DNA of 35,504 nucleotides from Anaerolineae bacterium (GCA_017303735.1 JAFLCF010000022.1:1-35504); one strand, 5' to 3'; positions 9,332-18,301 are shown, counted from the first letter of the stretch. Program-made: numbers and translations. The notes: a model not told the origin generated them from the letters alone.

Positions 9332-9352
9332 ATCCAAAATCGTAAATCAAAG
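9325..9352 (+). repeat. Heptad simple repeat after the GH4 gene
   Basis: Four 7-bp units lie end to end (ATCGTAA, ATCCAAA, ATCGTAA, ATCAAAG). They span the GH4 stop codon and most of the 33-bp gap to the next gene. Confidence 0.6.
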
Positions 9353-9364
9353 AAGGAGAATCCT

Positions 9365-10639
9365 ATGTCTGAATTAGCAATTCTTGGTGGGAGCAAAACC
9401 CGAACGGAACCTTATCCGCAATGGCCCGTGTGGGATCAGCGCGATATTGATGCTGTGACCGAAGTGATCAAATCGGGGCGCTGGGGTGGGTATCCATACC
9501 CGGGACCGAAGACTGCTGAACTCGCGAAGAAATTTGCTGAGTTACAAGGCGGCGGCTATGCTGTGCCGATGACGAATGGAACCATCACCATGGAAGTGGC
9601 ATTACGTGCGGCGGGCATCGGCTGGGGTGACGAAGTCATTGTCCCGGCATATACGTTTCAGGCAACCGCATCTGCTCCAATGGGAGCAGGAGCGATTCCT
9701 GTCATCGTGGACGTGGACCCGAATACCTATTGTCTCGACCCGAAAGCGGCGGAGAAAGCCATCACACCAAAGACCAAAGCCATCATCCCCGTCCATCTCG
9801 GCTCGAACATGGCAGACATGGATGCCATCATGGCATTGGCGAAGAAATACAATTTGATTGTGATCGAAGATTGTGCCCATGCGCATGGTGCCAAATGGAA
9901 CGGTCAGGGGGCTGGGACAATCGGTCACTTCGGATCGTTCTCATTGCAATCATCAAAGACGTTGACATCAGGTGAAGGTGGCATCTTGTTATGCAAGTCT
10001 GCTGAACATGCTGCGCTCGCCGCTTCGATCATCGACTGTGGACGTCCACACGCGTTGGGCGGCGGCGGCGAAGATTATGCCAATGGCTTGGCGGTGCAGG
10101 GTGGTAACTTCCGTATCAGTGAGTTGCAGGCGGCGATGGCGCTGGTGGGCATTGAACGCTTCCCAGAACAGGCAAAGCAGCGCGAAGAGATGGCTGCCTA
10201 CATGGACGAAGCTTTGAGTGAGGTCAAAGGTGTGCGTGTGATGAAACGCGATGCTCGTCATACCACGCGTTCGTTCTATCGTTATATCTTTGCCGTTGAC
10301 CCAAAGGAATTCGGTGTGGAGCATGATGTGCTTTGCGGCGCATTGGATGCAGAAGGGATCGATTGCTGGACTGGCTACGAAGCCATGCACAACTACGAAC
10401 TCTTCCAGCCGCAAAAATCAAAACTCGCTGTGCCGAATGCCTTCCCTGAATATTTTGATTTCAAGAGCATGAATCTGCCCGAAGCTACTCGCGCCTGCGA
10501 ACACGAAGCCGTCTGGCTGGATGAAGCCATCTTCCGTGCAGGTCCGCAAGGCGTGGACGATGCTGTGGCTGCCATCAAGAAGATACAAAGGAATGCCGAA
10601 GAGTTGAATAAGGCGGCGGAAGAGTTGAGGAAGAAGTAG
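9365..10639 (+). CDS. DegT/DnrJ/EryC1/StrS-family PLP aminotransferase
   Basis: This 424-residue fold-type I PLP enzyme has an NGTITMEVALRAAGI cofactor region, an ED(C)AHAHG strand with the ring-contacting Asp (about residue 169), and Lys198 in SFSLQSSKTLTSGEGG as the Schiff-base lysine. The family transaminates keto-sugars and keto-inositols. With a Gfo/Idh/MocA dehydrogenase in the cluster, it resembles dehydrogenase-aminotransferase pairs that make or break amino-sugars, such as the NtdC/NtdA pair of kanosamine synthesis. Direction here is undetermined. A strong AAGGAG site lies before the ATG. It is the last gene before the hairpin at 10721-10748. Confidence 0.88.
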   Translation: MSELAILGGSKTRTEPYPQWPVWDQRDIDAVTEVIKSGRWGGYPYPGPKTAELAKKFAELQGGGYAVPMTNGTITMEVALRAAGIGWGDEVIVPAYTFQATASAPMGAGAIPVIVDVDPNTYCLDPKAAEKAITPKTKAIIPVHLGSNMADMDAIMALAKKYNLIVIEDCAHAHGAKWNGQGAGTIGHFGSFSLQSSKTLTSGEGGILLCKSAEHAALAASIIDCGRPHALGGGGEDYANGLAVQGGNFRISELQAAMALVGIERFPEQAKQREEMAAYMDEALSEVKGVRVMKRDARHTTRSFYRYIFAVDPKEFGVEHDVLCGALDAEGIDCWTGYEAMHNYELFQPQKSKLAVPNAFPEYFDFKSMNLPEATRACEHEAVWLDEAIFRAGPQGVDDAVAAIKKIQRNAEELNKAAEELRKK

Positions 10640-10714
10640 GGAGGTGACATTATTCCCGCCAAATGCCTTTCCCTGATGTGCTGTTGGCATGTGAAGAGAT
10701 GGTGGTAATATAAA

Positions 10715-10750
10715 TAAAAAAAGCGGCGGAGATAATTCTCCGCCGCTTAC
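10715..10750 (-). terminator. Rho-independent terminator between convergent operons
   Basis: A perfect 12-bp stem (10721-10732 with 10737-10748) encloses a TAAT loop. On the minus strand it is followed by a T7 run, so it best ends the carotenoid/ABC operon. On the plus strand it is followed by a weaker T-rich stretch and probably also serves the sugar cluster. The rest of 10640-10916 shows no credible gene. Confidence 0.88.
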
Positions 10751-10916
10751 CTTTGTTTTCTGAATTGATACCCGTACACATGATTTATGCCATACAGGGG
10801 AGTTGTATTTTCAAATGTGAACAAAGAAGAAGTTGGCTTAGTAAAACTCTAAATGACAGCCTGTGGCAGGATTCTGAATTGAAGTATGGAAATTTCATGC
10901 TGGTCTTATCGCATGT

Positions 10917-13325
10917 TTACGAATACTGCAAACTCTCGCGCACGCTCATTCGCGCAGCTTGACGGGCAGGCACCCACGAAGCGGAAATGGAGATGACCAG
11001 GATCATTGCCAGCCAGATGAACACGGCGGGAGTGTTAAAGGCATAATCCAAATCCACATCGAGCATGGTCTGACCAAGTGCACGGGCGAGGGGGGCGGCA
11101 ATGACGTAGGCAAGGGGAATGGACACCAACCAACTGACCAATCCCTGCAAGATGCCTTCCATGATAAAGATGGTCATCATCTGGCGGTTGTTCGCGCCGA
11201 TGGAGCGCATCACACCGATCTCGCGCCGTCGTTCCATTACGCTGATGCCCAGTGCGCCCATCAAGCCGATACCACCGACGGTGGCAACCAACATCGCCAA
11301 CCCGAGGAACATGCCGACCACCGATTGGAATTGGTTGTTGGCATAATCGCGTTCTTCAAAAACCACACTGGTGGTGTAGAGATCGATGTCTTTTTCTTCG
11401 GCTTCGTACACTGCACGCAGGTCGTCAGAGAGTTGCTTGATGTCGCTGGTGGTTGTGCGGTCGGTCTGGATGTAAATTTGCGTGCCTTCGTCCTGCACAC
11501 CTGTCGCATCATAGACCGCTTCAAGCGGCGCATAAATGGCTTCGATCACAAAGCCGCCGCCATACACCACGCGATACGTGCCGATCACTTCCCATTCCGA
11601 GTTGCCGAGTTCGCCTAAATTCAAGTTGATGGTATCGCCGACTGCGATGTTGTTTTTCTCCGCCGTTTCGCCGCTCAACACGATCACGTTCTCGTCGTCC
11701 GTTTCGAACCAGCGCCCGCTGGTGATGATGGGTTGGTAGAGTCTGCTTTCAGCGGGGAGTCCGATCAATTGGGCACCCAGCCCTGCGGAGTCCTGGAGGC
11801 GTTCACCTTCGCGCAGGATGGTCGCGTTGCGGCTGAACCACACTTCGGCAGCGGTCACGCCTTCCACATCCAATGCGGTTTGCACCAAATCTTCACTTGG
11901 CTGGTTGCGTGTGAAGCCGATGCGGAAGTCATATCCGCGCCGCGCCATGTCGTTGTCGAGTGTCAGCGTAGTGGACGAGATCAAACTCATCACAATCAGG
12001 AACATCACGCCCGCGGTGGATAAAACCAACAGCGTCAGGATGAGACGACCCTTGCGACGGAACATATTGCCCAACGCCGCGGCATACGGCGTGGATAAGA
12101 ACACGCTTCCGACTCGCTCCACGAGCCTGTCCAGCCCATTCGAGCCGAAGTCTCCGCCGATGCCGTAACTTGCAATCGCTTCGCGGACGGTGATGCGCGC
12201 ACCCTTGAGAATCGGAATCAACGCGGCGAGTGCAGGCGCGACCAACGCAGCAATGACTTGATAGGTGATGGCGCGGCTTGAAAATTCAAAGGTCGGATAA
12301 TCGATGTTGAAGAGGATCAGGAACCAGCGCGTCATGCCGTAGGCGAATGCCATGCCCAATGGCAGAGAGACGATCAACGCCAGCACGCCGTACACGAACA
12401 CTTCCACCAGATAGATGCGTGCCACCACGCTCGAACGTCCGCCAATGGATTTGAGGATGCCGATCTGGTCGGTCTGTTGGGTGATGATGGCGGTCATGGT
12501 GTTGAGTACCAGCACCACGCTCAAAAAGAGTGAGACGATCGCCATGATCTGCAAGATGAGGTTGACGCCTTCCACGAACATGCGCCCCCAATGACGGTCG
12601 GGGTCCTGGTACAGCGTGACGATCACGCCCAAGCCTTGTTCGCCCAAACGCTCGCGGATGTCGCCCGCGATCTCCTGTGCGCGTTCGAGGCTGTACTCGT
12701 CCACGCGCACCAATAATTGACCGTATTGCCCTTCAGGGATGCCGAACTCTTCCAAGCCTTCGGCGCTGACGAAGAAATGCGCCTGCCCGCCAAACTGCGG
12801 CGGCTGCACAAAGGGATGACGGATCTGGCTTTGCACGGTGAACGCGGTCGGCTCGCCGTCAATTTCAAAGGTGACATCGTCGCCAATTTCAATGTCGAAG
12901 TATTGACCCGTCAGGCGTTCCATCCCCAAATCCAAGCCTGTGGGGTAGTTGCCTTCCTTCAACACGAACTGGTCATAGGCCTGTTCGTCGTAATCGCGCA
13001 TGACCAGTGTGCCAAGTTTCCACGGCTCATCGTCGCTGGTGCGGTAGCGCACGGAGATTTGATTGACAGGGTCAATGTCTTCCACGCCCTCAATGGTCTT
13101 CAGATCGTCCACAATGTCTGCATCCACAAAGTTGCGAAGAATGATATTGACGTGTGAAGGGTTAACGTCGCGATGCGACGCGTCCATGCCGCTGAGCAGC
13201 AGATCCACCATGCCAAAGATACCGCCGATGGCGAACACGCCCGAAGCGATGCTGAGAATCACCAATAGGGTGCGTCCGCGGCTCTTCCACAGGTCGAACC
13301 AGACTTTATGCCAGATCACGCCCAT
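10917..13325 (-). CDS. ABC transporter permease with two FtsX domains
   Basis: This 802-residue membrane protein has an N-terminal helix (about 17-37), a large extracytoplasmic MacB-like domain, a first FtsX core around residues 260-390 with the QIGILKSIGGR signature, a second helix and extracytoplasmic segment from about 425, and a second FtsX core at the C-terminus with REIGVMRSIGANNRQ. This is the architecture of mechanotransmission or lipoprotein/lipid-handling exporters rather than classic importers. It starts 3 bp after the ATPase stop and surely forms one transporter with it. Placement at the end of a carotenoid operon is unusual and may mean handling of a lipid-soluble product, although that is inference. 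Confidence 0.9.
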   Translation of the reverse strand: MGVIWHKVWFDLWKSRGRTLLVILSIASGVFAIGGIFGMVDLLLSGMDASHRDVNPSHVNIILRNFVDADIVDDLKTIEGVEDIDPVNQISVRYRTSDDEPWKLGTLVMRDYDEQAYDQFVLKEGNYPTGLDLGMERLTGQYFDIEIGDDVTFEIDGEPTAFTVQSQIRHPFVQPPQFGGQAHFFVSAEGLEEFGIPEGQYGQLLVRVDEYSLERAQEIAGDIRERLGEQGLGVIVTLYQDPDRHWGRMFVEGVNLILQIMAIVSLFLSVVLVLNTMTAIITQQTDQIGILKSIGGRSSVVARIYLVEVFVYGVLALIVSLPLGMAFAYGMTRWFLILFNIDYPTFEFSSRAITYQVIAALVAPALAALIPILKGARITVREAIASYGIGGDFGSNGLDRLVERVGSVFLSTPYAAALGNMFRRKGRLILTLLVLSTAGVMFLIVMSLISSTTLTLDNDMARRGYDFRIGFTRNQPSEDLVQTALDVEGVTAAEVWFSRNATILREGERLQDSAGLGAQLIGLPAESRLYQPIITSGRWFETDDENVIVLSGETAEKNNIAVGDTINLNLGELGNSEWEVIGTYRVVYGGGFVIEAIYAPLEAVYDATGVQDEGTQIYIQTDRTTTSDIKQLSDDLRAVYEAEEKDIDLYTTSVVFEERDYANNQFQSVVGMFLGLAMLVATVGGIGLMGALGISVMERRREIGVMRSIGANNRQMMTIFIMEGILQGLVSWLVSIPLAYVIAAPLARALGQTMLDVDLDYAFNTPAVFIWLAMILVISISASWVPARQAARMSVRESLQYS

Positions 13326-13328
13326 GCT

Positions 13329-14027
13329 CTATCCTTCACACGGACCGTCGTGCGCAATCAATCCGTTGCGCACCACAATGCGGCGCGGAGTCTGGCAGGC
13401 GAGTTCGTCGTTGTGCGTCACCATCACGAGTGTTTTGCCCTGATCTACCAGATGGCTGAAGAGGTTGAACACATCATCGCTGGTTTGTGCGTCGAGATTG
13501 CCTGTTGGTTCATCTGCCACGATGAGAGGCGGGTCGTTGGCGAGCGCGCGCGCAATGGCAGCGCGTTGCTGCTGTCCGCCAGAGACGTTACCAGGCAGTT
13601 TCTGCGCCTGATCCGCCAACCCGACCAGTTCCAATAAATGCATGGCGCGTTCCTTGCGTTGTTTCTTCGGCAGGGAGTTGGCAAAGTCCATCGGCAAAAT
13701 AATGTTCTGCAACAAGTTCAATGAAGGCAGTAGTTGAAAGAACTGAAAGACAATTCCCACCTGCGTCCCGCGCCAGATCGATAACTGCTCTTCGTTCATG
13801 GCGTGGATGGGTGTGCCGTTCACATACACTTCGCCGCTGGTCGGGTGGTCAATGCCCGTGATCATGTTCAGCAGTGTAGATTTGCCATTGCCCGAAGGTC
13901 CTACAATGGCGAGAAACTCGCCGCGCATGGCTTGCAACGACACGCCCTTTAAAACACTAACCTTCCCGCCAGCCAGCGGGAAATCTTTGGTCACATTGCG
14001 GATTTCAATGATTGGAGTTTGATTCAT
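13329..14027 (-). CDS. ABC transporter ATP-binding protein (MacB/LolD type)
   Basis: This 232-residue ATPase has all core motifs: Walker A GPSGNGKS at 43-50, the Q-loop in FQFFQ near 95, signature VSGGQQQR at 148-155, Walker B LIVADE at 168-173 and a switch His in VTHND near 205. Length and motifs fit the MacB/LolD/FtsE subfamily that pairs with FtsX-type permeases. Its ATG overlaps the stop of the carotenoid oxygenase (ATGA, 14024-14027), so translation of enzyme and transporter is coupled. Confidence 0.93.
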   Translation of the reverse strand: MNQTPIIEIRNVTKDFPLAGGKVSVLKGVSLQAMRGEFLAIVGPSGNGKSTLLNMITGIDHPTSGEVYVNGTPIHAMNEEQLSIWRGTQVGIVFQFFQLLPSLNLLQNIILPMDFANSLPKKQRKERAMHLLELVGLADQAQKLPGNVSGGQQQRAAIARALANDPPLIVADEPTGNLDAQTSDDVFNLFSHLVDQGKTLVMVTHNDELACQTPRRIVVRNGLIAHDGPCEG

Positions 14028-15463
14028 GCATTCTCTTTTTCAGGCAAGTATATGCCGTGATATCCGATCAACACGGGCTGTGGAATCTCGGCACGCGAAA
14101 TTTCTTCAAAGGTCATAGGGTTCAGCACTAAAAGGAAAGACGTGCCGCGCTTCGCATCCAAAACGACGGAGAGGATCACGCCATCATCCTCGGTTGTCCG
14201 CCCTGGCTTGGGCACGAAGATCGGCTCGCCTGGGTAGCAATGTTCTTCCGCCCACGTTTTCGTTTCGCGGGTCTGGATGTCCACCTTTACGAGTTGATTG
14301 TAGAAACCCTGCCGCCGCTTCTCGTTGATGCTGATGGAATATACATAGCGATAATCTGCACGCAGGTTGTAGTTGGTGTAATCGAAATGTGGCAATTCCA
14401 TGCAGACATTGGAAATGGTCTCGTACGTCACTTTTACGCCGCGCTTTTTGCCCGCCTTCAACGGCAGGCGATAGCGGCGTAAATTGCCGAACGGCAGTTC
14501 CGATTTTGCATCTTTGATCTTGTCGAGATAATACGATTGGATGATGCTCGCATCTTCATAGGCGGCAATATCCAAAACCACTTCGTCGCCCTGCTCAAAG
14601 GCGTTGACGTGATGAAACGCAAAGAACGCCTCTGTGTCATATTGTGCCGCCACTTCACCCGTGCCGCGATGCACAAGCCAGATGCGTGTGCCGCGTTTCG
14701 GTTCCCAGTGAAAATTCTCGATGTATGGCTTGAGCCACAGGAGTAGGTCAATGGGGTTGACCACCAGTGGAAACTCGGCAAGGATGAAGTAATTTTGCGT
14801 CATGCCGAAACTGTGCATGTAGGCGGGTTTGGTCACAGGCACCGAGCCGATGCGCTGTGTCTTGCCTGTGTTACTCACACTGTGAATGTTATAAAAACTG
14901 ACCGCGTTGTAACGCGTCACCACGTTATAGGCTTCGCGACGCGACTCGTCCAAGTGCGGATGCACCGTGGTCATCTGCCCGACGCGGTTCTTTTCATATT
15001 GAAACACGCCCGCTGTTTCCAATGTCTGCGGGTCGAATGCCACCTGAATGGGCGTCTCTGCCAGCGCCATCACCTGCCCCGCAAGGTGGGAAATGCTCAC
15101 CTTGGCGCTGTCAGTAATGTCTGGGCGAAAGACCGCCATCGCCCGCCCGAACAAGCCGCGGCACGGGTCGGTGGCGAATTCCGAAAAGGAGATGCGTCCC
15201 TGCGCTTTGGCTTCCGCATAGGAACGGTTCCGCAAAAATTTATTCGCATACGAAACGTTCCCGTTTTGAAAACTGAACTTGTGCAGCATGGCAAGCCCGT
15301 CGAACCAATGACGGTAATGCTGCCCGCCAACCTCGAAAGTGCCAGGTCCGTTGCGCAGCAGTGTGCCGCTCAACCACTCAGGCATCCGTCCGCGCAAGGG
15401 CAGGGAGGGGATATCTAGTTCTGCTTCCGTTTTGCCAAAGCCCAGCGAGAAGAAATCACTCAT
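14024..15463 (-). CDS. Carotenoid cleavage oxygenase (RPE65/apocarotenoid oxygenase family)
   Basis: This 479-residue beta-propeller enzyme retains the four iron-binding histidines expected of the family: His168 in TTVHPHLD, His217 in YMHSFGMT, His284 in FHHVNAFE and His469 in GYHGIYLP. LRNGPGTFEVG near the N-terminus is another family hallmark. These non-haem iron enzymes split carotenoids or apocarotenoids with O2 to aldehydes such as retinal. Its place 11 bp after crtI and overlapping an ABC ATPase implies it acts on the operon's own carotenoid. The cleavage position cannot be predicted, and no rhodopsin gene is in the window. Confidence 0.92.
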   Translation of the reverse strand: MSDFFSLGFGKTEAELDIPSLPLRGRMPEWLSGTLLRNGPGTFEVGGQHYRHWFDGLAMLHKFSFQNGNVSYANKFLRNRSYAEAKAQGRISFSEFATDPCRGLFGRAMAVFRPDITDSAKVSISHLAGQVMALAETPIQVAFDPQTLETAGVFQYEKNRVGQMTTVHPHLDESRREAYNVVTRYNAVSFYNIHSVSNTGKTQRIGSVPVTKPAYMHSFGMTQNYFILAEFPLVVNPIDLLLWLKPYIENFHWEPKRGTRIWLVHRGTGEVAAQYDTEAFFAFHHVNAFEQGDEVVLDIAAYEDASIIQSYYLDKIKDAKSELPFGNLRRYRLPLKAGKKRGVKVTYETISNVCMELPHFDYTNYNLRADYRYVYSISINEKRRQGFYNQLVKVDIQTRETKTWAEEHCYPGEPIFVPKPGRTTEDDGVILSVVLDAKRGTSFLLVLNPMTFEEISRAEIPQPVLIGYHGIYLPEKENA

Positions 15464-15474
15464 CGGATTTGATT

Positions 15475-17022
15475 CTAGTCCTGACCCGCATTCATGGCGG
15501 GAGCGGCGCGATACGTGGATGTGCGAGCCGCTTCAGACTCCGCCCCGGCTTGGATCAAGTTGGCAGCGATCTTTCCCGAGGCTAGAACAGCGGGGACGCC
15601 TGCACCTGGGTGGGTTCCCGCGCCGACGAAATACAGGTTGGGGAATTCCTCCGAGCGGTTATGCGGACGCAGCCACGCGGATTGCATCAGGCTGGGGCGC
15701 ACCGAGAACGCCGCGCCGCGATAACTGTTGAGCACATTCTTGAAGTGTAATGGATCAATGTGGTGCAAAGCAACGATGTTTTCCTGCAAGTTGGGTAAAT
15801 ACTTGTCTTCAAGGAATTGCAGGATGCGGTCACGGTAGGGGATTGCCATCTTCTCCCAATCCACGCCGCCGAGATTCTTGGCAAGCACGGGCACAGGCGA
15901 AAGGACATAAAAGCCTTCGTGACCTTCAGGGGCAATAGATGGGTCGGTGATGGTCGGCATGTGCAGGTAAAGTGAGAAATCATCGGGCAGGCGTGTACCG
16001 CCGAAGATCTTCGACAACAGCGTCTTGTATTCCTTGTTAAGGATGATGTTGTGATGCGCCAGTTTGCTATCCAAATAGCGGCGTTTGGTGCCGAAGTAAA
16101 TCACGAACAGCGACATGCTGTACTGCATCGCATCAATGCGCCAGTTTGGGTACACGCGGCGGTGTTCTTCCTTGATAAGGTAGCGATAGGTCGAAGCCAC
16201 ATCGCCATTCGAGACAACGATGTCGGCAGGAATGAACGTCCCATCGCCCATGCGAATGCCGACCGCTTTGCGGTTCTCGATGACGATCTCGCTTACTTCG
16301 GCATTCAAGTGGATTTTGCCGCCGAGTTCTTCAAATAATTTGCCCAGCGCGCGGACAATGGCGCCCGTGCCGCCTCTGGCGTAATGCACGCCCCATTGCT
16401 TCTCGAATTGCACGATCAATGTGTAAATGGAGGGCGTATCGAATGGGTTACCGCCGATCAGCAGGGGGTGAAACGAGAACACGCGCCGCAGGAATTTGTC
16501 CTTGATATATTTCGAGACCATGCCATGCGTGGATCGCACCGCGCCCATTTTGAACATATCAGGCATGATGGCGAGCATGTCTTTTAGTTTTAGGAACGGT
16601 TTCTCGGTGTATGGCTGGAATTTGGTGAAGATCTCCACCGTTTTTTCGACGAACTTGAGGTAGCCTGCTTTGTCGGCAGGATTCCAGCGTTCGATCTCGT
16701 TGAGCATGTCTTCGGTTTGGTGACGGTAATCGAACGATTTGCCTTCTTCGTTGAAGATGCGGTAGAACGGGTCAAGCGGAATCAACTCCATGTAATCTGC
16801 CATCTTGCGTCCCGCGTTCTCGAAGAGTTCCTCGAACATGTACGGCGCGGTGATGACGGTTGGTCCGCCGTCGAACTTGAAGCCGTTGATCTCGTACTGG
16901 TAGGCACGCCCGCCCAGTCTGTCGCGTTTTTCGAACAATTGCACGTCATGCCCCTGCGTGGCAAGGCGGACTGCCGCCCCCAAACCGCCAAATCCGCTGC
17001 CGATTACGATCACTTTTTTCAT
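15475..17022 (-). CDS. crtI: Phytoene desaturase (CrtI type)
   Basis: This 515-residue FAD enzyme has the dinucleotide motif GSGFGG at residues 8-13 and a CrtI-type N-terminus continuing through LGGRAYQYEINGFKFDGGPT. The C-terminal motif YFVGAGTHPGAGVPAVLASG is typical of bacterial carotenoid desaturases. It desaturates phytoene stepwise toward neurosporene or lycopene at the membrane. A GAGG site lies 8 bases before the ATG, and the gene is 24 bp downstream of crtB. A related diapocarotenoid desaturase or CrtO-like role is less likely given the adjacent crtB. Confidence 0.93.
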   Translation of the reverse strand: MKKVIVIGSGFGGLGAAVRLATQGHDVQLFEKRDRLGGRAYQYEINGFKFDGGPTVITAPYMFEELFENAGRKMADYMELIPLDPFYRIFNEEGKSFDYRHQTEDMLNEIERWNPADKAGYLKFVEKTVEIFTKFQPYTEKPFLKLKDMLAIMPDMFKMGAVRSTHGMVSKYIKDKFLRRVFSFHPLLIGGNPFDTPSIYTLIVQFEKQWGVHYARGGTGAIVRALGKLFEELGGKIHLNAEVSEIVIENRKAVGIRMGDGTFIPADIVVSNGDVASTYRYLIKEEHRRVYPNWRIDAMQYSMSLFVIYFGTKRRYLDSKLAHHNIILNKEYKTLLSKIFGGTRLPDDFSLYLHMPTITDPSIAPEGHEGFYVLSPVPVLAKNLGGVDWEKMAIPYRDRILQFLEDKYLPNLQENIVALHHIDPLHFKNVLNSYRGAAFSVRPSLMQSAWLRPHNRSEEFPNLYFVGAGTHPGAGVPAVLASGKIAANLIQAGAESEAARTSTYRAAPAMNAGQD

Positions 17023-17046
17023 TTCAAAATCCTCTTATCGTTTTTT

Positions 17047-18057
17047 TTATTCAGTTATAGACTTCCACCAGATGACAGGCAGGAGTTTTAGTTTGGTAAG
17101 TTTGCTGGTATGGGCGCGGCGGGTGAATACGTCGTAGTCGTTCTTTTCGATCTCATCGAGAATGCGGGCGTAGAGGATGCCCGCGGCATAGGTAGCGAAA
17201 CGTCCGCTTTTATCGAGCAGTTTCACGCCCGGCAGGGAGGTGGCATACAGTTCGCGGGCGCGTTCGATCTGGAATTTCATGAACTGCCGCCAGTTGTCCG
17301 TGACGCGCCCTGCGGCAATGTCCTCTTCGCGAATTCCGTAGGTGACGAGCTCTTCACGCGGCAGGTATAAGCGTCCCATGCGGTAGTCTTCGCCTACGTC
17401 ACGAAGGATATTAGTCAATTGCAAGGCAACGCCAAGGCGGATGGCGTATGGCATTGCCTGCTGATGGTGGAAGCCGATGATGTGCATGGACATCAATCCC
17501 ACCGTGCTGGCAACACTGTAGCAATATTCCGCCAGTTCCGAAAAGGTCTGGTAGCGCTTGACGGTGAGGTCCATTTTCACGCCTTCGATCAATTGCTCGG
17601 CGTAAAGGGTGGGGATCGAATGTTTGAGGCAGGTGACATGCCATGCAAGAGCGACCAGGTTCTTCTCGTCAGGATGGAAGCGGGTGGTCTTCATTCGCCA
17701 TTCTTCAAGGTTTGCAGAGGGATCGTCGCTTTCCGGTTTGTCCATGATGTCATCGCATGCGCGGCAGAAGGCGTACAATGCGTGGATGGAACGGCGTTTG
17801 ATGTGCGGCATTAATGCGGATGCCATATGGAAGGTCTTGCTGTTGCGGCGTGTAATTTCCTCGCAATGCGTGTATGCCTGCTCGAGCAAGTCCGCGCATG
17901 CGGTGTGTTCCTTGAATGGGTGGGCGATATGGTGAAGACCTGCCTTTGCCATTTCAAGCAGGGAGTGTTCCCACTCGTGAGGGATGACCGAGTGTGAGGC
18001 GTGCAGGTCGGTCTGATGATGTGCCTGCTGTGCGTATTCCATCTTCTCTCTATCCAA
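17047..18057 (-). CDS. crtB: Phytoene synthase
   Basis: This 336-residue prenyl synthase has both Asp-rich motifs: DDIMD at residues 102-106 in YAFCRACDDIMDKP, and DVGED at about 220-224 in TNILRDVGEDYRMGRLYLP. It condenses two geranylgeranyl diphosphates to phytoene, the first committed carotenoid step. The N-terminus carries about 50 extra residues, rich in His, before the conserved domain. It heads the operon crtB-crtI-oxygenase-ABC. The upstream 11-bp repeats at 18112-18139 point to regulated, possibly light-dependent, expression. Squalene/dehydrosqualene synthase is the alternative, but the CrtI partner favours phytoene. Confidence 0.93.
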   Translation of the reverse strand: MDREKMEYAQQAHHQTDLHASHSVIPHEWEHSLLEMAKAGLHHIAHPFKEHTACADLLEQAYTHCEEITRRNSKTFHMASALMPHIKRRSIHALYAFCRACDDIMDKPESDDPSANLEEWRMKTTRFHPDEKNLVALAWHVTCLKHSIPTLYAEQLIEGVKMDLTVKRYQTFSELAEYCYSVASTVGLMSMHIIGFHHQQAMPYAIRLGVALQLTNILRDVGEDYRMGRLYLPREELVTYGIREEDIAAGRVTDNWRQFMKFQIERARELYATSLPGVKLLDKSGRFATYAAGILYARILDEIEKNDYDVFTRRAHTSKLTKLKLLPVIWWKSITE

Positions 18058-18111
18058 TCTGCCAGTGGTGGCATATCGCGGATGACAATGACAAGATACA
18101 TATTAGCTACT

Positions 18112-18139
18112 TGTCAATAATTTGCACATGTTTTGCACA
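18112..18139 (-). promoter_or_regulatory. CarH/LitR-like operator: three 11-bp direct repeats including the crtB -35 element
   Basis: On the minus strand the hexamers TGTGCA (18139-18134), TGTGCA (18128-18123) and TTGACA (18117-18112) repeat at exactly 11 bp, each preceded by A; the third is a perfect -35. CarH operators are known to consist of 11-bp direct repeats with one covering the -35 element. No good -10 is found at the usual distance. No CarH gene is in the window. Confidence 0.55.
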
Positions 18140-18301
18140 TTAAATTAGAGTTAGAAGTTTCCCCTGAAAATCTACATTTTTAAATCAAAAGAGCGCTTAC
18201 ATATCCTTCTGTTAGGCGAAGATTTGAAGGGCGTTATACTGTTTCGATCGGTTGAATTGCTGGGAACAGGTGGGCATGTTCAGTTACCACCTTGATGTGT
18301 T

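Noticed and set aside
3..10639. Assigning the sugar cluster to kanosamine or inositol metabolism
   Set aside because: The dehydrogenase and aminotransferase families fit, but the phosphatase and other signature enzymes are missing, and family membership alone does not fix the substrate.
10753..10962. 69-codon plus-strand frame after the sugar cluster
   Set aside because: No ribosome site or protein-like motif; it overlaps the end of the ABC permease on the other strand and starts just after a terminator.
18087..18100. A -10 box for the crtB promoter
   Set aside because: Hexamers 16-18 bp from TTGACA (CTTGTC, TTGTCA, TGTCAT) fit poorly; I report only the repeats and leave the -10 open.
18210..18280. 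Minus-strand 21-codon frame (MPTCSQQF...) with AAGGTGG before it
   Set aside because: Too short, lies downstream of the NarL-type operon without a promoter; probably chance.
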